From positions 1 to 64,000 of the forward strand of contig NZ_BMLY01000010.1 in the NCBI RefSeq assembly GCF_014645555.1: DNA of 64,000 nucleotides. The letters are read 5' to 3'. The position numbers and the translations under genes are program-made. Positions 44,607 to 52,987 of the stretch are shown in pieces; positions within the stretch are counted from its first letter, which is position 1, and the number at the start of each line of letters is the position of its first letter. The DNA is from Silvimonas amylolytica. Its GTDB lineage: Bacteria; Pseudomonadota; Gammaproteobacteria; Burkholderiales; Chitinibacteraceae. The notes beneath the pieces were generated by a model, which was not told where the DNA came from, did no database searches, and worked only from the letters and a program-made list of their open reading frames with translations.

Positions 44607-45671
44607 ATGATTTTCCGCCAGCTTTTTGATCCGGTTTCATCCACCTATACCTATCTGCTGGGTGATGCCGGCCAGGCCGTGCTGATTGATCCGGTTTATG
44701 AGCAAGTGCCACGTGATCTGGCTCTGTTACAGGAACTTGGGTTGCGCCTGCTGGCAAGCCTGGATACGCACGTGCATGCCGATCATGTCACCGGCGCGTG
44801 GCGACTGAATCAGCGGAGTGGTAGCCATATCGGGCTGTCAGCCTCCGCTGGCGCCAGCGGCGTTGACCGGCCGTTGCGGCACGGTGACCGCATTGACTTC
44901 GGCGGACGTTACCTGACCGTGCGCGCCACGCCTGGCCACACGAGCGGGTGTCTGACTTATGTGCTGGATGACGAAAGCATGGCATTCACCGGCGATAGCC
45001 TGCTGATTCGCGGCTGTGGGCGGACTGATTTTCAAGGTGGTAGTCCAGAGCAGTTGTTTGCTTCGGTCCGCGAACAGATCCTGACACTGCCGGATGACTG
45101 CTTGCTGTATCCAGCTCACGACTATCGCGGTATTACCGTAACCAGCGTGGCTGAGGAACGGCGCTTTAACCCCCGCTTGGGCGGCGATGCGGATCTGGGC
45201 GACTTTGCCGGTCACATGAACAACCTCAATCTGCCGCACCCCAAACTGATCGCAGTGGCCGTGCCAGCCAACTTGCGTTGCGGCCAGCCCGAAGGCGATA
45301 CCCCGTTACCGCCGACGCCAGACTGGGCGCCGCTGACATTGCGTTTTAGCGGTGTCTGGGAGATCGAACCACTGGCATTGCTGGAGCATGTTGCTAACGT
45401 CCAGATTGTGGATGTCCGCGAGGCACCGGAGTTTATTGATCGCCTTGGACACCTGGCGGGTGCGATGCTGATCCCGTTGTCACAACTGACCGCGCGCCAG
45501 GCTGAACTGGATCGTGCGCGCCCGGTTGTCGCCGTATGCCGCTCTGGCATTCGTTCCGCACAGGCCAGCGTGCTGCTGGCCAAGGCAGGATTTGAGCAAG
45601 TGGCCAATCTGGCCGGTGGCATGTTGCGCTGGAAAATTGAAGGGCTGCCTGTCGCGCCCGACAGCATGTAA
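44607..45671 (+). CDS. Persulfide dioxygenase-rhodanese fusion protein
   Basis: A 354-residue fusion. The N-terminal ETHE1-like metallo-beta-lactamase domain (about 1-235) has THVHADH (54-60), GHTSGC, FTGDSLL and YPAHDYRG. These are the ligands of a mononuclear iron persulfide dioxygenase, which oxidises glutathione persulfide to sulfite. The C-terminal rhodanese domain (about 255-354) has its catalytic Cys in VVAVCRSGIRSA (about 306) and could transfer sulfur between the active sites. Such PRF-type fusions are known in several bacteria. The start is moved 14 codons in, where GGGGTGAC precedes the ATG. Confidence 0.9.
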   Translation: MIFRQLFDPVSSTYTYLLGDAGQAVLIDPVYEQVPRDLALLQELGLRLLASLDTHVHADHVTGAWRLNQRSGSHIGLSASAGASGVDRPLRHGDRIDFGGRYLTVRATPGHTSGCLTYVLDDESMAFTGDSLLIRGCGRTDFQGGSPEQLFASVREQILTLPDDCLLYPAHDYRGITVTSVAEERRFNPRLGGDADLGDFAGHMNNLNLPHPKLIAVAVPANLRCGQPEGDTPLPPTPDWAPLTLRFSGVWEIEPLALLEHVANVQIVDVREAPEFIDRLGHLAGAMLIPLSQLTARQAELDRARPVVAVCRSGIRSAQASVLLAKAGFEQVANLAGGMLRWKIEGLPVAPDSM

Positions 45672-45688
45672 CCGGCCAGCCGCCCACG

Positions 45689-45717
45689 TTGTTTAGGAAA
45701 TGACCGTTTCCTATAAT
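45689..45717 (+). promoter_or_regulatory. Promoter with built-in operator for the TetR gene
   Basis: TTGTTT and a perfect TATAAT are separated by 17 bp. The spacer and its edges form TAGGAAA-TGACCG-TTTCCTA (45694-45713), a 7-bp-arm inverted repeat. A repressor bound here would block RNA polymerase. The predicted transcript starts at or within a base of the TetR ATG, so the mRNA would be leaderless. Confidence 0.7.
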
Positions 45718-45723
45718 GGGCCG

Positions 45724-46341
45724 ATGACTGGACACCCCTCAAAAAACCGGCCGCGCAATGCAGGCCGCCCCAGAGAGTTTGATGTAGATACCGCGCTGGA
45801 TCGTGCTGTGCGGGTATTCCGGCAGCGCGGTTACCATGCGACCTCAATCAGCGATCTGGGCGCGGCCATGCAGTTAACCCCTGGCAGTATCTACAAAGCC
45901 TTTGCGGACAAGCGTGCCGTATTTGTCGCAACTCTGGATCGCTACACGACGCAACGCAGACAGATCATGGCGCCCCTGCTGGCGGCTGCGCCCAATGGGC
46001 GCGAGAAAGTCCGCGCCATGCTGCAGTTTTATGCGCAAGCCGCGCATGGCGAGGAGGGGCGGGATGGTTGTCTGGTGGTAGGCAGCGTGGTGGAAATCAG
46101 CACGTTTGATGCCGATCTGGCCGCACACGTGGTGAGTACACTGCAGGGTTCTGAAGCGCTGCTGCGTGGGCTGATTGAAGAAGGGATGGCAGATGGTTCG
46201 ATCGCGGCTGATGCTGATGCGCACACCCTCACGCTAGCGCTACTGAGTGTGCTGGAAGGATTACGCGTGCTGGGTAAATGCGGCCGCAACCAGGCAGAGA
46301 TGCTGGCCGCAGCCGATGCAGCGGCGGCGATCTTGCCTTAA
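45724..46341 (+). CDS. TetR-family transcriptional regulator
   Basis: A 205-residue regulator. The N-terminal helix-turn-helix (TSISDLGAAMQLTPGSIYKA, about 40-60) is of the subclass with a C-terminal domain like YxaF/LmrA. The preferred start, MTGHPSK, coincides with the predicted transcription start; an in-frame ATG eight codons earlier lies inside the promoter. The operator in its own promoter implies autorepression. Its other targets are not visible: the upstream persulfide gene is on the same strand and the next gene converges. Confidence 0.85.
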   Translation: MTGHPSKNRPRNAGRPREFDVDTALDRAVRVFRQRGYHATSISDLGAAMQLTPGSIYKAFADKRAVFVATLDRYTTQRRQIMAPLLAAAPNGREKVRAMLQFYAQAAHGEEGRDGCLVVGSVVEISTFDADLAAHVVSTLQGSEALLRGLIEEGMADGSIAADADAHTLTLALLSVLEGLRVLGKCGRNQAEMLAAADAAAAILP

Positions 46342-46351
46342 TCCTCCTGGC

Positions 46352-47110
46352 TTAGTGCCTGGCGCGCGCTGGCCGTTGCCGGAATAACAATACGCACACG
46401 GTGATGAACACCAGCAAGCTCCCTGAGGCCGCATAACGGCTCAGCGCCAGTCCGCCCGCGTTGAGGGGTTTATCCAGGAAGTCTCCGACCACGGCACCTA
46501 GTGGGCGGGTCAGGATAAAGGCCATCCAGAACAGTACCGTGTGTGAAATGCGTGTCCAGTAATACGCCGCGATCACCAGGGCCAGCAAGCCGCCAAAGAC
46601 AATCGCCGCACCGGTATACCCAAAGCCAGCGGTATCGGCCATCCAGTCGCCCAGCGCGGTACCCAGCGTTTGCGAAAACATGATGGTAACCCAGTAGAAC
46701 GCTTCGGCTTTGGGAGAACTGATCGTGCTGACCGACACCGATCCCATGACCCGGTGCCACACGAAGAGTGACAGCAACAGTAACGCCAGCAGCAGGCTGG
46801 AACCACCGGCGTAACCGATGCCCAGCGAGCGGTCGGCAAAGTCGGCCAGAGTGGTGCCCACTGTGGTGGTGGCGATGATGGTGGTCCAGTACAACATGGG
46901 GCGGAATTGTTTTGCCCGGATCTGCGCCGTTACGGCAACCAGAAAGATCACTGCAAAAATAGCGGTGCCGACCAGATAGCCCAGATTCATCGACATGGAT
47001 ACCGCGTCGCCCCCGGTTTCTCCCAGGGTCGTGGCGGCAATCTTGATAATCCAGAATAAAAGGGTGACTTCCGGGACTTTAACCAGCGGGTGTTGTGTAT
47101 GTTGAGTCAT
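46352..47110 (-). CDS. COG4705-type integral membrane protein
   Basis: A 252-residue protein with about eight membrane helices. Four repeated motifs of the form TLGTxLGDxxAD occur (ETGGDAVS, VGTTLADFADR, LGTALGDWMADT, GAVVGDFLDKP), each placing acidic residues in a helix. This is the pattern of the uncharacterised COG4705 family, sometimes annotated as membrane-anchored repeat proteins. Conserved intramembrane Asp/Glu suggests cation or metal transport, but this is not established. The start is set at the ATG before TQHTQHP. It converges on the TetR gene, with only 10 bp between their stops. Confidence 0.8.
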   Translation of the reverse strand: MTQHTQHPLVKVPEVTLLFWIIKIAATTLGETGGDAVSMSMNLGYLVGTAIFAVIFLVAVTAQIRAKQFRPMLYWTTIIATTTVGTTLADFADRSLGIGYAGGSSLLLALLLLSLFVWHRVMGSVSVSTISSPKAEAFYWVTIMFSQTLGTALGDWMADTAGFGYTGAAIVFGGLLALVIAAYYWTRISHTVLFWMAFILTRPLGAVVGDFLDKPLNAGGLALSRYAASGSLLVFITVCVLLFRQRPARARH

Positions 47111-47204
47111 GGCAGGGGGCGGCAGCATTGCCGGTCATTACAAAGAGGACAAGGTCCGCAGTCTGGCCGGCACAACTTAGCTCAGCCATAGACCTTCCCC
47201 TCTG

Positions 47205-48122
47205 TCAGCCCGCCATTTCGACCACCCGGCGCGCTTCGGTGCGCAATGCCGTGATGTCGCGCCGCGGTGGTTGCCCAAACATGCGGGCATATTCGCGGCT
47301 GAACTGTGATGCACTCTCATAACCGACCTGGAATGCCGCCTCCTCGGCATTGGCGGCATCGACAATCATCAGCTTGCGGGCCTGCAGCAGGCGCATCCGC
47401 TTCTGGTACTGCAGGGGTGACATGGCGGTCAGCGCCTTGAAGTGGCGATGAAATGCCGAGGCACTCAAGCCGGCCACCGCAGCGAGTTCCTCAACGCTGA
47501 TGGCCCGTGCGAAGTGGTGGCGCAGGTGATGAATTGCGTTGATGACATTGGGCGCGTTACCACTTCCCAATGCCAGCCGCGCCAGCGCGCTACCGTGCGG
47601 GCCGGTCAGCAGCCAATAGCAGATTTCTTTCATGATGGCAGGGTAAAGCACCGGGATCGCCGCGGGGTTGTCGATCAGCCGCATCGCGCGCAAGGTGCAA
47701 TCGGCCAGCGGGCCCTCGATCCGGGTCACGGCTGCGCCCGGGGTGGCGTCGACTGGCGGGGTGGGCGGGTGCTCCAGTTCTGCCAGGACCTGGCTGAGGA
47801 TGCCTGCATCCAGCCCGATCACCGCGCTCAGGTAGGGGGTATCCGGATTGCCCTGGGCCACCTGGCTAAAGCCGGGCATATCCAGACTGACCAGCAAGGC
47901 TTCGCCGGCCGCGTAGTCGTAACGGGCGTTGCCGAAGGTGGTCCACTTGGCGCCCTGAATCACCACGCACAAGGCGGGGGAATGGATCAAATGCGTGGGG
48001 TGATGCTCTTGCGTTGCACGCAGCAAAATCAGGCCCGGCACGGCGGTGAAAAACGGGCTCTGGCCGTTGCCGTAGCTGTCCATATAGTGATTGACCGCAT
48101 CGGCCAGTTGCCGCATCTGCAT
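47205..48122 (-). CDS. AraC-family transcriptional regulator
   Basis: A 305-residue regulator with an N-terminal cupin-like AraC_N domain (about 15-180) and a C-terminal double helix-turn-helix (AISVEELAAVAGLSASAFHR, then VGYESASQFSREYARMFG). It belongs to the group frequently divergent from oxidoreductase genes, and here it is divergent from an SDR gene 137 bp away. It probably activates that gene. An inverted repeat GCAAG-N6-CTTGC lies between the two. Confidence 0.9.
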   Translation of the reverse strand: MQMRQLADAVNHYMDSYGNGQSPFFTAVPGLILLRATQEHHPTHLIHSPALCVVIQGAKWTTFGNARYDYAAGEALLVSLDMPGFSQVAQGNPDTPYLSAVIGLDAGILSQVLAELEHPPTPPVDATPGAAVTRIEGPLADCTLRAMRLIDNPAAIPVLYPAIMKEICYWLLTGPHGSALARLALGSGNAPNVINAIHHLRHHFARAISVEELAAVAGLSASAFHRHFKALTAMSPLQYQKRMRLLQARKLMIVDAANAEEAAFQVGYESASQFSREYARMFGQPPRRDITALRTEARRVVEMAG

Positions 48123-48175
48123 GATCTTTGCCTTCCTTTTTCAGCAACCCAGCATAAGGTGCAAAGCAGGATCAG

Positions 48176-48191
48176 GCAAGAATTGGCTTGC
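48176..48191. promoter_or_regulatory. Inverted repeat between AraC and SDR genes
   Basis: GCAAG-AATTGG-CTTGC lies 54 bp upstream of the AraC start and 69 bp upstream of the SDR start, a suitable place for shared control. AraC proteins more often bind direct repeats, so another regulator is possible. Confidence 0.3.
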
Positions 48192-48259
48192 ATCCGGCAT
48201 ACACCATCAAAGCGCGCCGGCGTAATCTGTGTCGGTAAATCAACGTTCTGGAGTAAACC

Positions 48260-49039
48260 ATGACGCAAGTGACACCGAATACCCAAATTCAAAAAGTGGC
48301 AATCGTGACCGGGGGCAGCCGCGGGCTGGGCCGCAGTACCGTGCTGGCGTTGGCTCAGCGCGGTGTGCAGATCATTTTTACCTGGAACAGCGCCCAAACT
48401 CAGGCCGATGAAGTCGTGGCCGAAGCCGCTGCTTTGGGTGTCAAAGCCATTGCGCTGCAACTGGATACCGGCAATACCGCAGCGTTTGATGGCTTTGTGG
48501 CGCAAGCCAGACAAGCACTCAGCCAGTTAGGCGCAAGCCGCTTTGATTATCTGGTCAACAATGCCGGCACCTCGCATCACGCCAGCATTGAGAAAACCAC
48601 GGAAGAAGAGCTGGACGGGTTGTACAACGTGCATGTCAAAGGCGTGTTTTTCCTCACGCAAAAGCTGCTGCCGCTGATGAACGACGGGGGCCGCATTATC
48701 AATATCTCGTCTGGCCTGACCCGTTTTTCCGTACCAGAAAGCGGCCCCTACGCGGCCATGAAAGGCGCGGTAGAAGTGTTGACCCGTTATCTGGCCAAAG
48801 AACTGGGCCCGCGTGGCATTACCGCCAATACGGTGGCACCGGGCGCAATCCAGACCGACTTTAGCGGGGGCGTCGTGCGTGACAACCCGCAGGTCAACCA
48901 GGTGGTCTCCAGCATGACTGCATTGGGTCGGCCTGGTGTGCCGGACGATATCGGCCCGCTGATCGCATCGTTGTTGTCTGATGCCGCGCGCTGGGTCAAT
49001 GGTCAGCGGATTGAAGCCTCAGGCGGCATGGTGCTGTAA
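48260..49039 (+). CDS. Short-chain dehydrogenase/reductase
   Basis: A 259-residue classical SDR. It has the TGGSRGLG nucleotide-binding motif (about 17-24), NNAG (about 99), catalytic Ser in INISSGLT (about 152) and YAAMK (Tyr165, Lys169). The C-terminal INGQRIEASGG-type ending is typical of FabG-like enzymes. It reduces a ketone or oxidises an alcohol with NAD(P)H; the substrate is unknown. TGGAG precedes the ATG. It is likely under control of the divergent AraC regulator. Confidence 0.92.
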   Translation: MTQVTPNTQIQKVAIVTGGSRGLGRSTVLALAQRGVQIIFTWNSAQTQADEVVAEAAALGVKAIALQLDTGNTAAFDGFVAQARQALSQLGASRFDYLVNNAGTSHHASIEKTTEEELDGLYNVHVKGVFFLTQKLLPLMNDGGRIINISSGLTRFSVPESGPYAAMKGAVEVLTRYLAKELGPRGITANTVAPGAIQTDFSGGVVRDNPQVNQVVSSMTALGRPGVPDDIGPLIASLLSDAARWVNGQRIEASGGMVL

Positions 49040-49050
49040 CCCGGTGATGC

Positions 49051-49389
49051 TCAGGCTGCTGCGTCGGCCAGATTCAGCAATACCAGGCTGAACAAGGCGC
49101 AGCCCAGCCCTGCCGTTTTGATCAGGCTGATGCCCTCGCCAAACCAGATCACGCCAATGACGGCCGTCAACGCCGTGCAGGCGACGGCCCAGACGGCATA
49201 AGCGGTGCTGATGGGGATGACGCGCGTGGAAATCCCCATCAGCCAGATAGCGGTGGCATAACACGCACCCATGCACAAGGTGGGAAACCAGCGTGACAAA
49301 CCGTGGGAGTATTTGAGGGCGATGGTGCCGGTGACTTCAGCTGCAATGCTGATCACAAGCATCCACCACGCAAAAGCGTAAGCGGGCAT
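49051..49389 (-). CDS. Small multidrug resistance (SMR) transporter
   Basis: A 112-residue four-helix protein. The essential Glu lies in helix 1 (ISIAAEVTGT, Glu18, the equivalent of EmrE Glu14), and helices 3 and 4 carry AYAVWAVACT and LGCALFSLVLLN. SMR proteins export quaternary ammonium cations, guanidinium or polyamines as dimers. The start is the ATG before PAYAFAWW, which gives the usual length. Subtype (EmrE, Gdx or MdtI/J) cannot be decided by eye. It converges on the SDR gene. Confidence 0.9.
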   Translation of the reverse strand: MPAYAFAWWMLVISIAAEVTGTIALKYSHGLSRWFPTLCMGACYATAIWLMGISTRVIPISTAYAVWAVACTALTAVIGVIWFGEGISLIKTAGLGCALFSLVLLNLADAAA

Positions 49390-49502
49390 GATGATTCCTG
49401 CCATCCTCCGTTTATACCGAACAGAAGGTGAATGGGGAGATCAGCGGTACCCGTTTGCGTCGTAGCTTAGTGGCCGCATCCGGTGCAATCAACCCCACCG
49501 AT

Positions 49503-49536
49503 GAAAAAGCCCCGGAAATTTGCCGGGGCTTTTTCA
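49503..49536. terminator. Bidirectional terminator
   Basis: A 13-bp stem (GAAAAAGCCCCGG/CCGGGGCTTTTTC) with an AAATTTG loop carries A and T runs within the stem ends. It lies just downstream of the minus-strand lipoprotein gene and also faces the SMR gene's upstream region. Confidence 0.88.
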
Positions 49537-49558
49537 TTCACGGGTAGCGTGCGTGCAA

Positions 49559-51058
49559 TCAGTTGCTGACCTGAGCCACGTTTACCGTGATCGAGCCATT
49601 GGCATTGCCCGATACCCAACCCACCGCACCCTGGTTGGGGCCGGCCGGGAAGGTGAACAGTGGCAAGCCGGTGACAAACTCGACACCACTCAACGCGGTT
49701 GGCGTGTTCAGCGGGTTCAGGTTTTGATCCACCAACTGCGCGTACCACTTGACGGTGTGGTTGGTGCGGCTGGATGAATCCCAGGTGCCCCACGTGACGA
49801 GGAAGCTGGATTGCAACGGTGCAATCTTGGGCATGATTGCTTGTGTGGTGCCGGTGTTGCTGGTCAGCCAGGCCGATGCCGATGTCGCCCCGGTGCTGCC
49901 GTTGGCGATCAAAAGGCGGACATCGCGCGCGTTGCGCGTATCTGATGTGGTGTGCGCAATGGCGAAACTGCCATTGGCCAGTTTGATGAACTGACCGGTT
50001 TGCGCGTTGGTCGCGTTATCACCCACGGTACCTGGAATGGTCCAGTACGATTGATCAAACACGGTGGCCGTAAAGTTCTGGTAGCTCGCAGGCGTGAAAG
50101 CAGAGAAACCCAACTGCCGGGAATACGCATCACCATGTGCCAGCGTGTAGTACGTGCCGTTATCGATAATCAGGCGCTGATCAAAATTGTGGGAATAGAA
50201 CCAGCCAGAGCCCGCTTGCCAGGTATCGAACTGCCCCGTAGGCGTTTGAACAGCGCCGGTATTGGCATTCAGCAAGCGCAGCAAGCCGGCTTGATGGCGA
50301 GTGCTGTTTGCCGCCCAGGCCATCTGGTGCGAGACATACGCCACGACATAGCCGTTGGTTGCGTCAAAGCCCAGCACGCCACTCCCGGCTTCACCCGGAT
50401 TGCCCGGACTATCGGCGGTCGTATTGTCGTTGTTGCCAAAGACGGTGGTGTTCCAGACCGCGTTGGTGAAACTGGCTGTGGCAGAGCGCGCAACATGGAA
50501 CTCATTGCCATTCACATTGTTGGCATTGCCAGACACGGAAGACTTGAACGCGCTGTCGACATTGAATGCCAGGTAGTAGTTGCCGGATGGGTCACGCGTA
50601 AAGCCCAGCAAGCGATAGGTCTGGATACCGGTATCTGTGGTGGTGCTGCTGCTCAGATCTGCCGTGATATGGGTGATCAATACCTTGCCCGGCGTGGCCA
50701 GGCCAGAGGCGGAAGGCACCGCGCCGCCACTGGTGTAATCCAGCCAGGCGACGTCCAGACTGCCATCGTTGTTCACATACTGGATCAGCGGATTGGGGAA
50801 GCCATAGTTGGAAACCGGTGCGGCAGGCACAAAACGATCGTCAAAGAAATTTGCCGCCATACCAAACACCTTGCCACCCGACACACTGACCGTGTGGCTG
50901 CTGACTGCAAAATGTGCGGCAGCAGCCGGTGTGGGCGTGGGTGTGGGCGCACTGGTGGCCGTGTCACTCCCGCCACCACCACCGCATGCTGCCAGCAACA
51001 ACGCGCTGCTGAACACCGCAAGATGCCAACCTGTCTTCACCGCCAAAGACCTGAACAT
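49559..51058 (-). CDS. Large lipoprotein of unknown function
   Basis: A 499-residue lipoprotein (lipobox LLAAC, about Cys25, followed by GGGGGSD and a Thr/Pro linker). The body is beta-rich, with many Asn, Thr, Ser and aromatic residues, and it reads like a beta-propeller or jelly-roll surface protein. Repeated strand pairs such as GYVVAYVSHQMAW and GSFAIAHTTSD suggest blades, but no family was recognised. The start is placed at the ATG before FRSLAV to give a normal signal. A strong terminator follows. Confidence 0.75.
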   Translation of the reverse strand: MFRSLAVKTGWHLAVFSSALLLAACGGGGGSDTATSAPTPTPTPAAAAHFAVSSHTVSVSGGKVFGMAANFFDDRFVPAAPVSNYGFPNPLIQYVNNDGSLDVAWLDYTSGGAVPSASGLATPGKVLITHITADLSSSTTTDTGIQTYRLLGFTRDPSGNYYLAFNVDSAFKSSVSGNANNVNGNEFHVARSATASFTNAVWNTTVFGNNDNTTADSPGNPGEAGSGVLGFDATNGYVVAYVSHQMAWAANSTRHQAGLLRLLNANTGAVQTPTGQFDTWQAGSGWFYSHNFDQRLIIDNGTYYTLAHGDAYSRQLGFSAFTPASYQNFTATVFDQSYWTIPGTVGDNATNAQTGQFIKLANGSFAIAHTTSDTRNARDVRLLIANGSTGATSASAWLTSNTGTTQAIMPKIAPLQSSFLVTWGTWDSSSRTNHTVKWYAQLVDQNLNPLNTPTALSGVEFVTGLPLFTFPAGPNQGAVGWVSGNANGSITVNVAQVSN

Positions 51059-51234
51059 ACTCGTGATTCCGTCAAAATTTGATCGGGGCAATGGTACGGA
51101 GCGGCGCTTTGGAAGTCGTGCATCACCCCCTCAGGCGTCGCCTTCAAGCTGATGACAGGCTGACAACTGGCCGTCTACTGCTTCAATCTGGCGGTTTGAT
51201 GTATCGCCATGCACACTTTGGCTAGTATCGAAAC

Positions 51235-51927
51235 ATGGATGAAGCACACCTGGAACAACGTCTGGCCAACCTGGCCGCTGCGGTGGCAGACAAAACCCGC
51301 GCAGGCATGCTGTGCATGCTGATGGATGGCCGAGCCTATACCGCGACAGAACTGGCGGCAGCGACGTCTGTTGCCGCCTCGACGGCCAGCAGCCATCTGG
51401 CACGTCTGACACAGCAGAGCCTTGTGGAATGTCTGCCGCAGGGGCGGCACCGTTACTTCCGGATTGCCAGCAAAGAGGTTGCCAGCGCGCTGGAAACGCT
51501 GATGGGCCTTGTGGGCGGACGCATGAGCAGTGTGCGATCCAGCGCGCCGCAGCATTTGCGTTTTGCCCGTACCTGTTACGACCACATGGCTGGCGAGGTC
51601 GCCGTGGCTTTGCATGACCGTCTGTTTGATCTGGGCTGGCTGGCGCCTGATAGCTATCAACTTGCCGAGTCGGGCCGGCAGGCGCTGATGGACCTGGGGG
51701 TCGAGTGGCCGTCGGTCAGCCGCCGTCGCTTTGCCTGTGGTTGTCTGGACTGGAGCGAGCGCCAGTCGCATCTGGGCGGGCAACTCGGGGCCGCGCTGCT
51801 GCGTGGCTTCGAGCAACATCACTGGGTGGAGCGCGTGCCAGAAAGCCGGCAATTGTTGCTGACGCAGCGCGGGCATAAAGCGCTGGCTGCGCAGTTTGGT
51901 CTTGTTTTTTCCGTTAGCCAGGCATGA
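51235..51927 (+). CDS. ArsR-family winged-helix regulator
   Basis: A 230-residue regulator. The N-terminal winged helix (about 10-90) has the ArsR-type core TATELAAATSVAASTASSHL followed by an HRYFRIAS wing. A C-terminal roughly 130-residue extension (LAESGRQALMDLGV, CGCLDWSERQSHLGG) with conserved Cys, Trp and His is typical of a larger ArsR subgroup found beside small-molecule and transport genes. The metal or ligand is unknown. It overlaps the DUF429 gene by 4 bp (ATGA), so they are translationally coupled. Confidence 0.88.
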   Translation: MDEAHLEQRLANLAAAVADKTRAGMLCMLMDGRAYTATELAAATSVAASTASSHLARLTQQSLVECLPQGRHRYFRIASKEVASALETLMGLVGGRMSSVRSSAPQHLRFARTCYDHMAGEVAVALHDRLFDLGWLAPDSYQLAESGRQALMDLGVEWPSVSRRRFACGCLDWSERQSHLGGQLGAALLRGFEQHHWVERVPESRQLLLTQRGHKALAAQFGLVFSVSQA

Positions 51928-52571
51928 ACGCATCCCTGCATATCGCGCCGGTGGTCGCCGGTATTGACGTGGGTGGCGAGCGTAAAGGCTGCCATCTGGT
52001 GGTGCTGCGCGGGTCGGACATCCTGCATCACACGCATCACCAGAACCCGCAAAAGCTGGTCGACGTGTGTCTGGAATACAAAGCGGTCGCCATTGGCATC
52101 GATGCGCCCGCCATCTGGGCACAACCCGATCAACCCCGACGGGCAGAGCGGGAACTCGCGCGGGCCGGATGGTCTGTGTTTGCCACGCCCAGCCGCGACA
52201 AAGCGTTGGCTAACGTGACCGGGTTCTACGGCTGGATGTTCAATGGGGAGCGCGTATTTGCCGCGCTGGCGCCGCACTATGCGCTCTGGGAGGGGCAACC
52301 CGTCACATCGCCCGTCTGCTTTGAGACCTTCCCGCATGCGATCACCAGCGCCTTGTTGGCTGGCGAGCACGTAGAGGCCAGGCTCAAACGCGCCCAGCGT
52401 TTGCAGGTCTTGCAACAAGCCAGGATCAACCCGGCACGGCTGACCAGCCAGGACGATATCGACGCCGCAATCTGCGCGCTCAGCGCGCGGTATCTGGTTG
52501 CGGGGCAAGTGCAGACATTCGGCGATGTCGCCGGTGGGTTCATTGCCATCCCGCAACCGGGCAATGGCTAA
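51924..52571 (+). CDS. DUF429-domain protein (RNase H-like fold)
   Basis: A 215-residue protein matching the DUF429 pattern. It opens with GIDVGGERKGCHLVVL, followed by AIGIDAPAIWA (acidic residues after strand 4), the arginine-rich RRAERELARAG, FETFPHA and a C-terminal DDIDAAICALSARYL. The family has an RNase H-like core and is predicted to be a nuclease, but no member's substrate is well established to my knowledge. It is coupled to the ArsR gene. Its 3' end overlaps the convergent NTF2-like gene by 4 bp. Confidence 0.85.
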   Translation: MNASLHIAPVVAGIDVGGERKGCHLVVLRGSDILHHTHHQNPQKLVDVCLEYKAVAIGIDAPAIWAQPDQPRRAERELARAGWSVFATPSRDKALANVTGFYGWMFNGERVFAALAPHYALWEGQPVTSPVCFETFPHAITSALLAGEHVEARLKRAQRLQVLQQARINPARLTSQDDIDAAICALSARYLVAGQVQTFGDVAGGFIAIPQPGNG

Positions 52572-52987
52572 CCGAATATACCTTGGGTGGTCGCCGGGTC
52601 CATCGGCAAGGAGGAATGGGCGTGCGCGATCTTCCAGCCCTGCGCGCCGTGGCGAAACGCCCAGGTTTGCCGGTCTTTCATGGCATTGTGCGTTGTTGCC
52701 GAATCGCCGCGATATTGCACAAACATATGCACCACGGCCAGATCACCGCTTACCAGCGTGCGCACATCGTCGAACTCCACGGTCACGACGACATCGCCCA
52801 GTGTCGTCAACCACTGCGTGATCATGGCAGTCAGTGCCGCCTTGCCATCGTGCTGCTGGTGCGCCCATGCATCGAAGATGCGGACATCTTGCGTGTACAA
52901 GGCAAGTACGCCGTTGACATCTTTGGCATACACCCGCTGCTTGTATTGATCCAGTACGAGCCGGATGGCGTGTTCTGTCTCACTCAT
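52568..52987 (-). CDS. NTF2-like (SnoaL-type) protein
   Basis: A 139-residue protein with the NTF2-like fold: an N-terminal helix pair (IRLVLDQYKQRVYAKDVNGV), then LYTQDVRIFDAWAHQQHDGK and three beta strands (AVVHMFVQYRG, DRQTWAFRHGAQGWKIAH). Members are small hydrolases, isomerases or binding proteins. The start overlaps the stop of the upstream GGDEF gene by 8 bp (ATGAGTGA), so its translation is coupled to that gene. The link between the two functions is unclear. Confidence 0.83.
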   Translation of the reverse strand: MSETEHAIRLVLDQYKQRVYAKDVNGVLALYTQDVRIFDAWAHQQHDGKAALTAMITQWLTTLGDVVVTVEFDDVRTLVSGDLAVVHMFVQYRGDSATTHNAMKDRQTWAFRHGAQGWKIAHAHSSLPMDPATTQGIFG

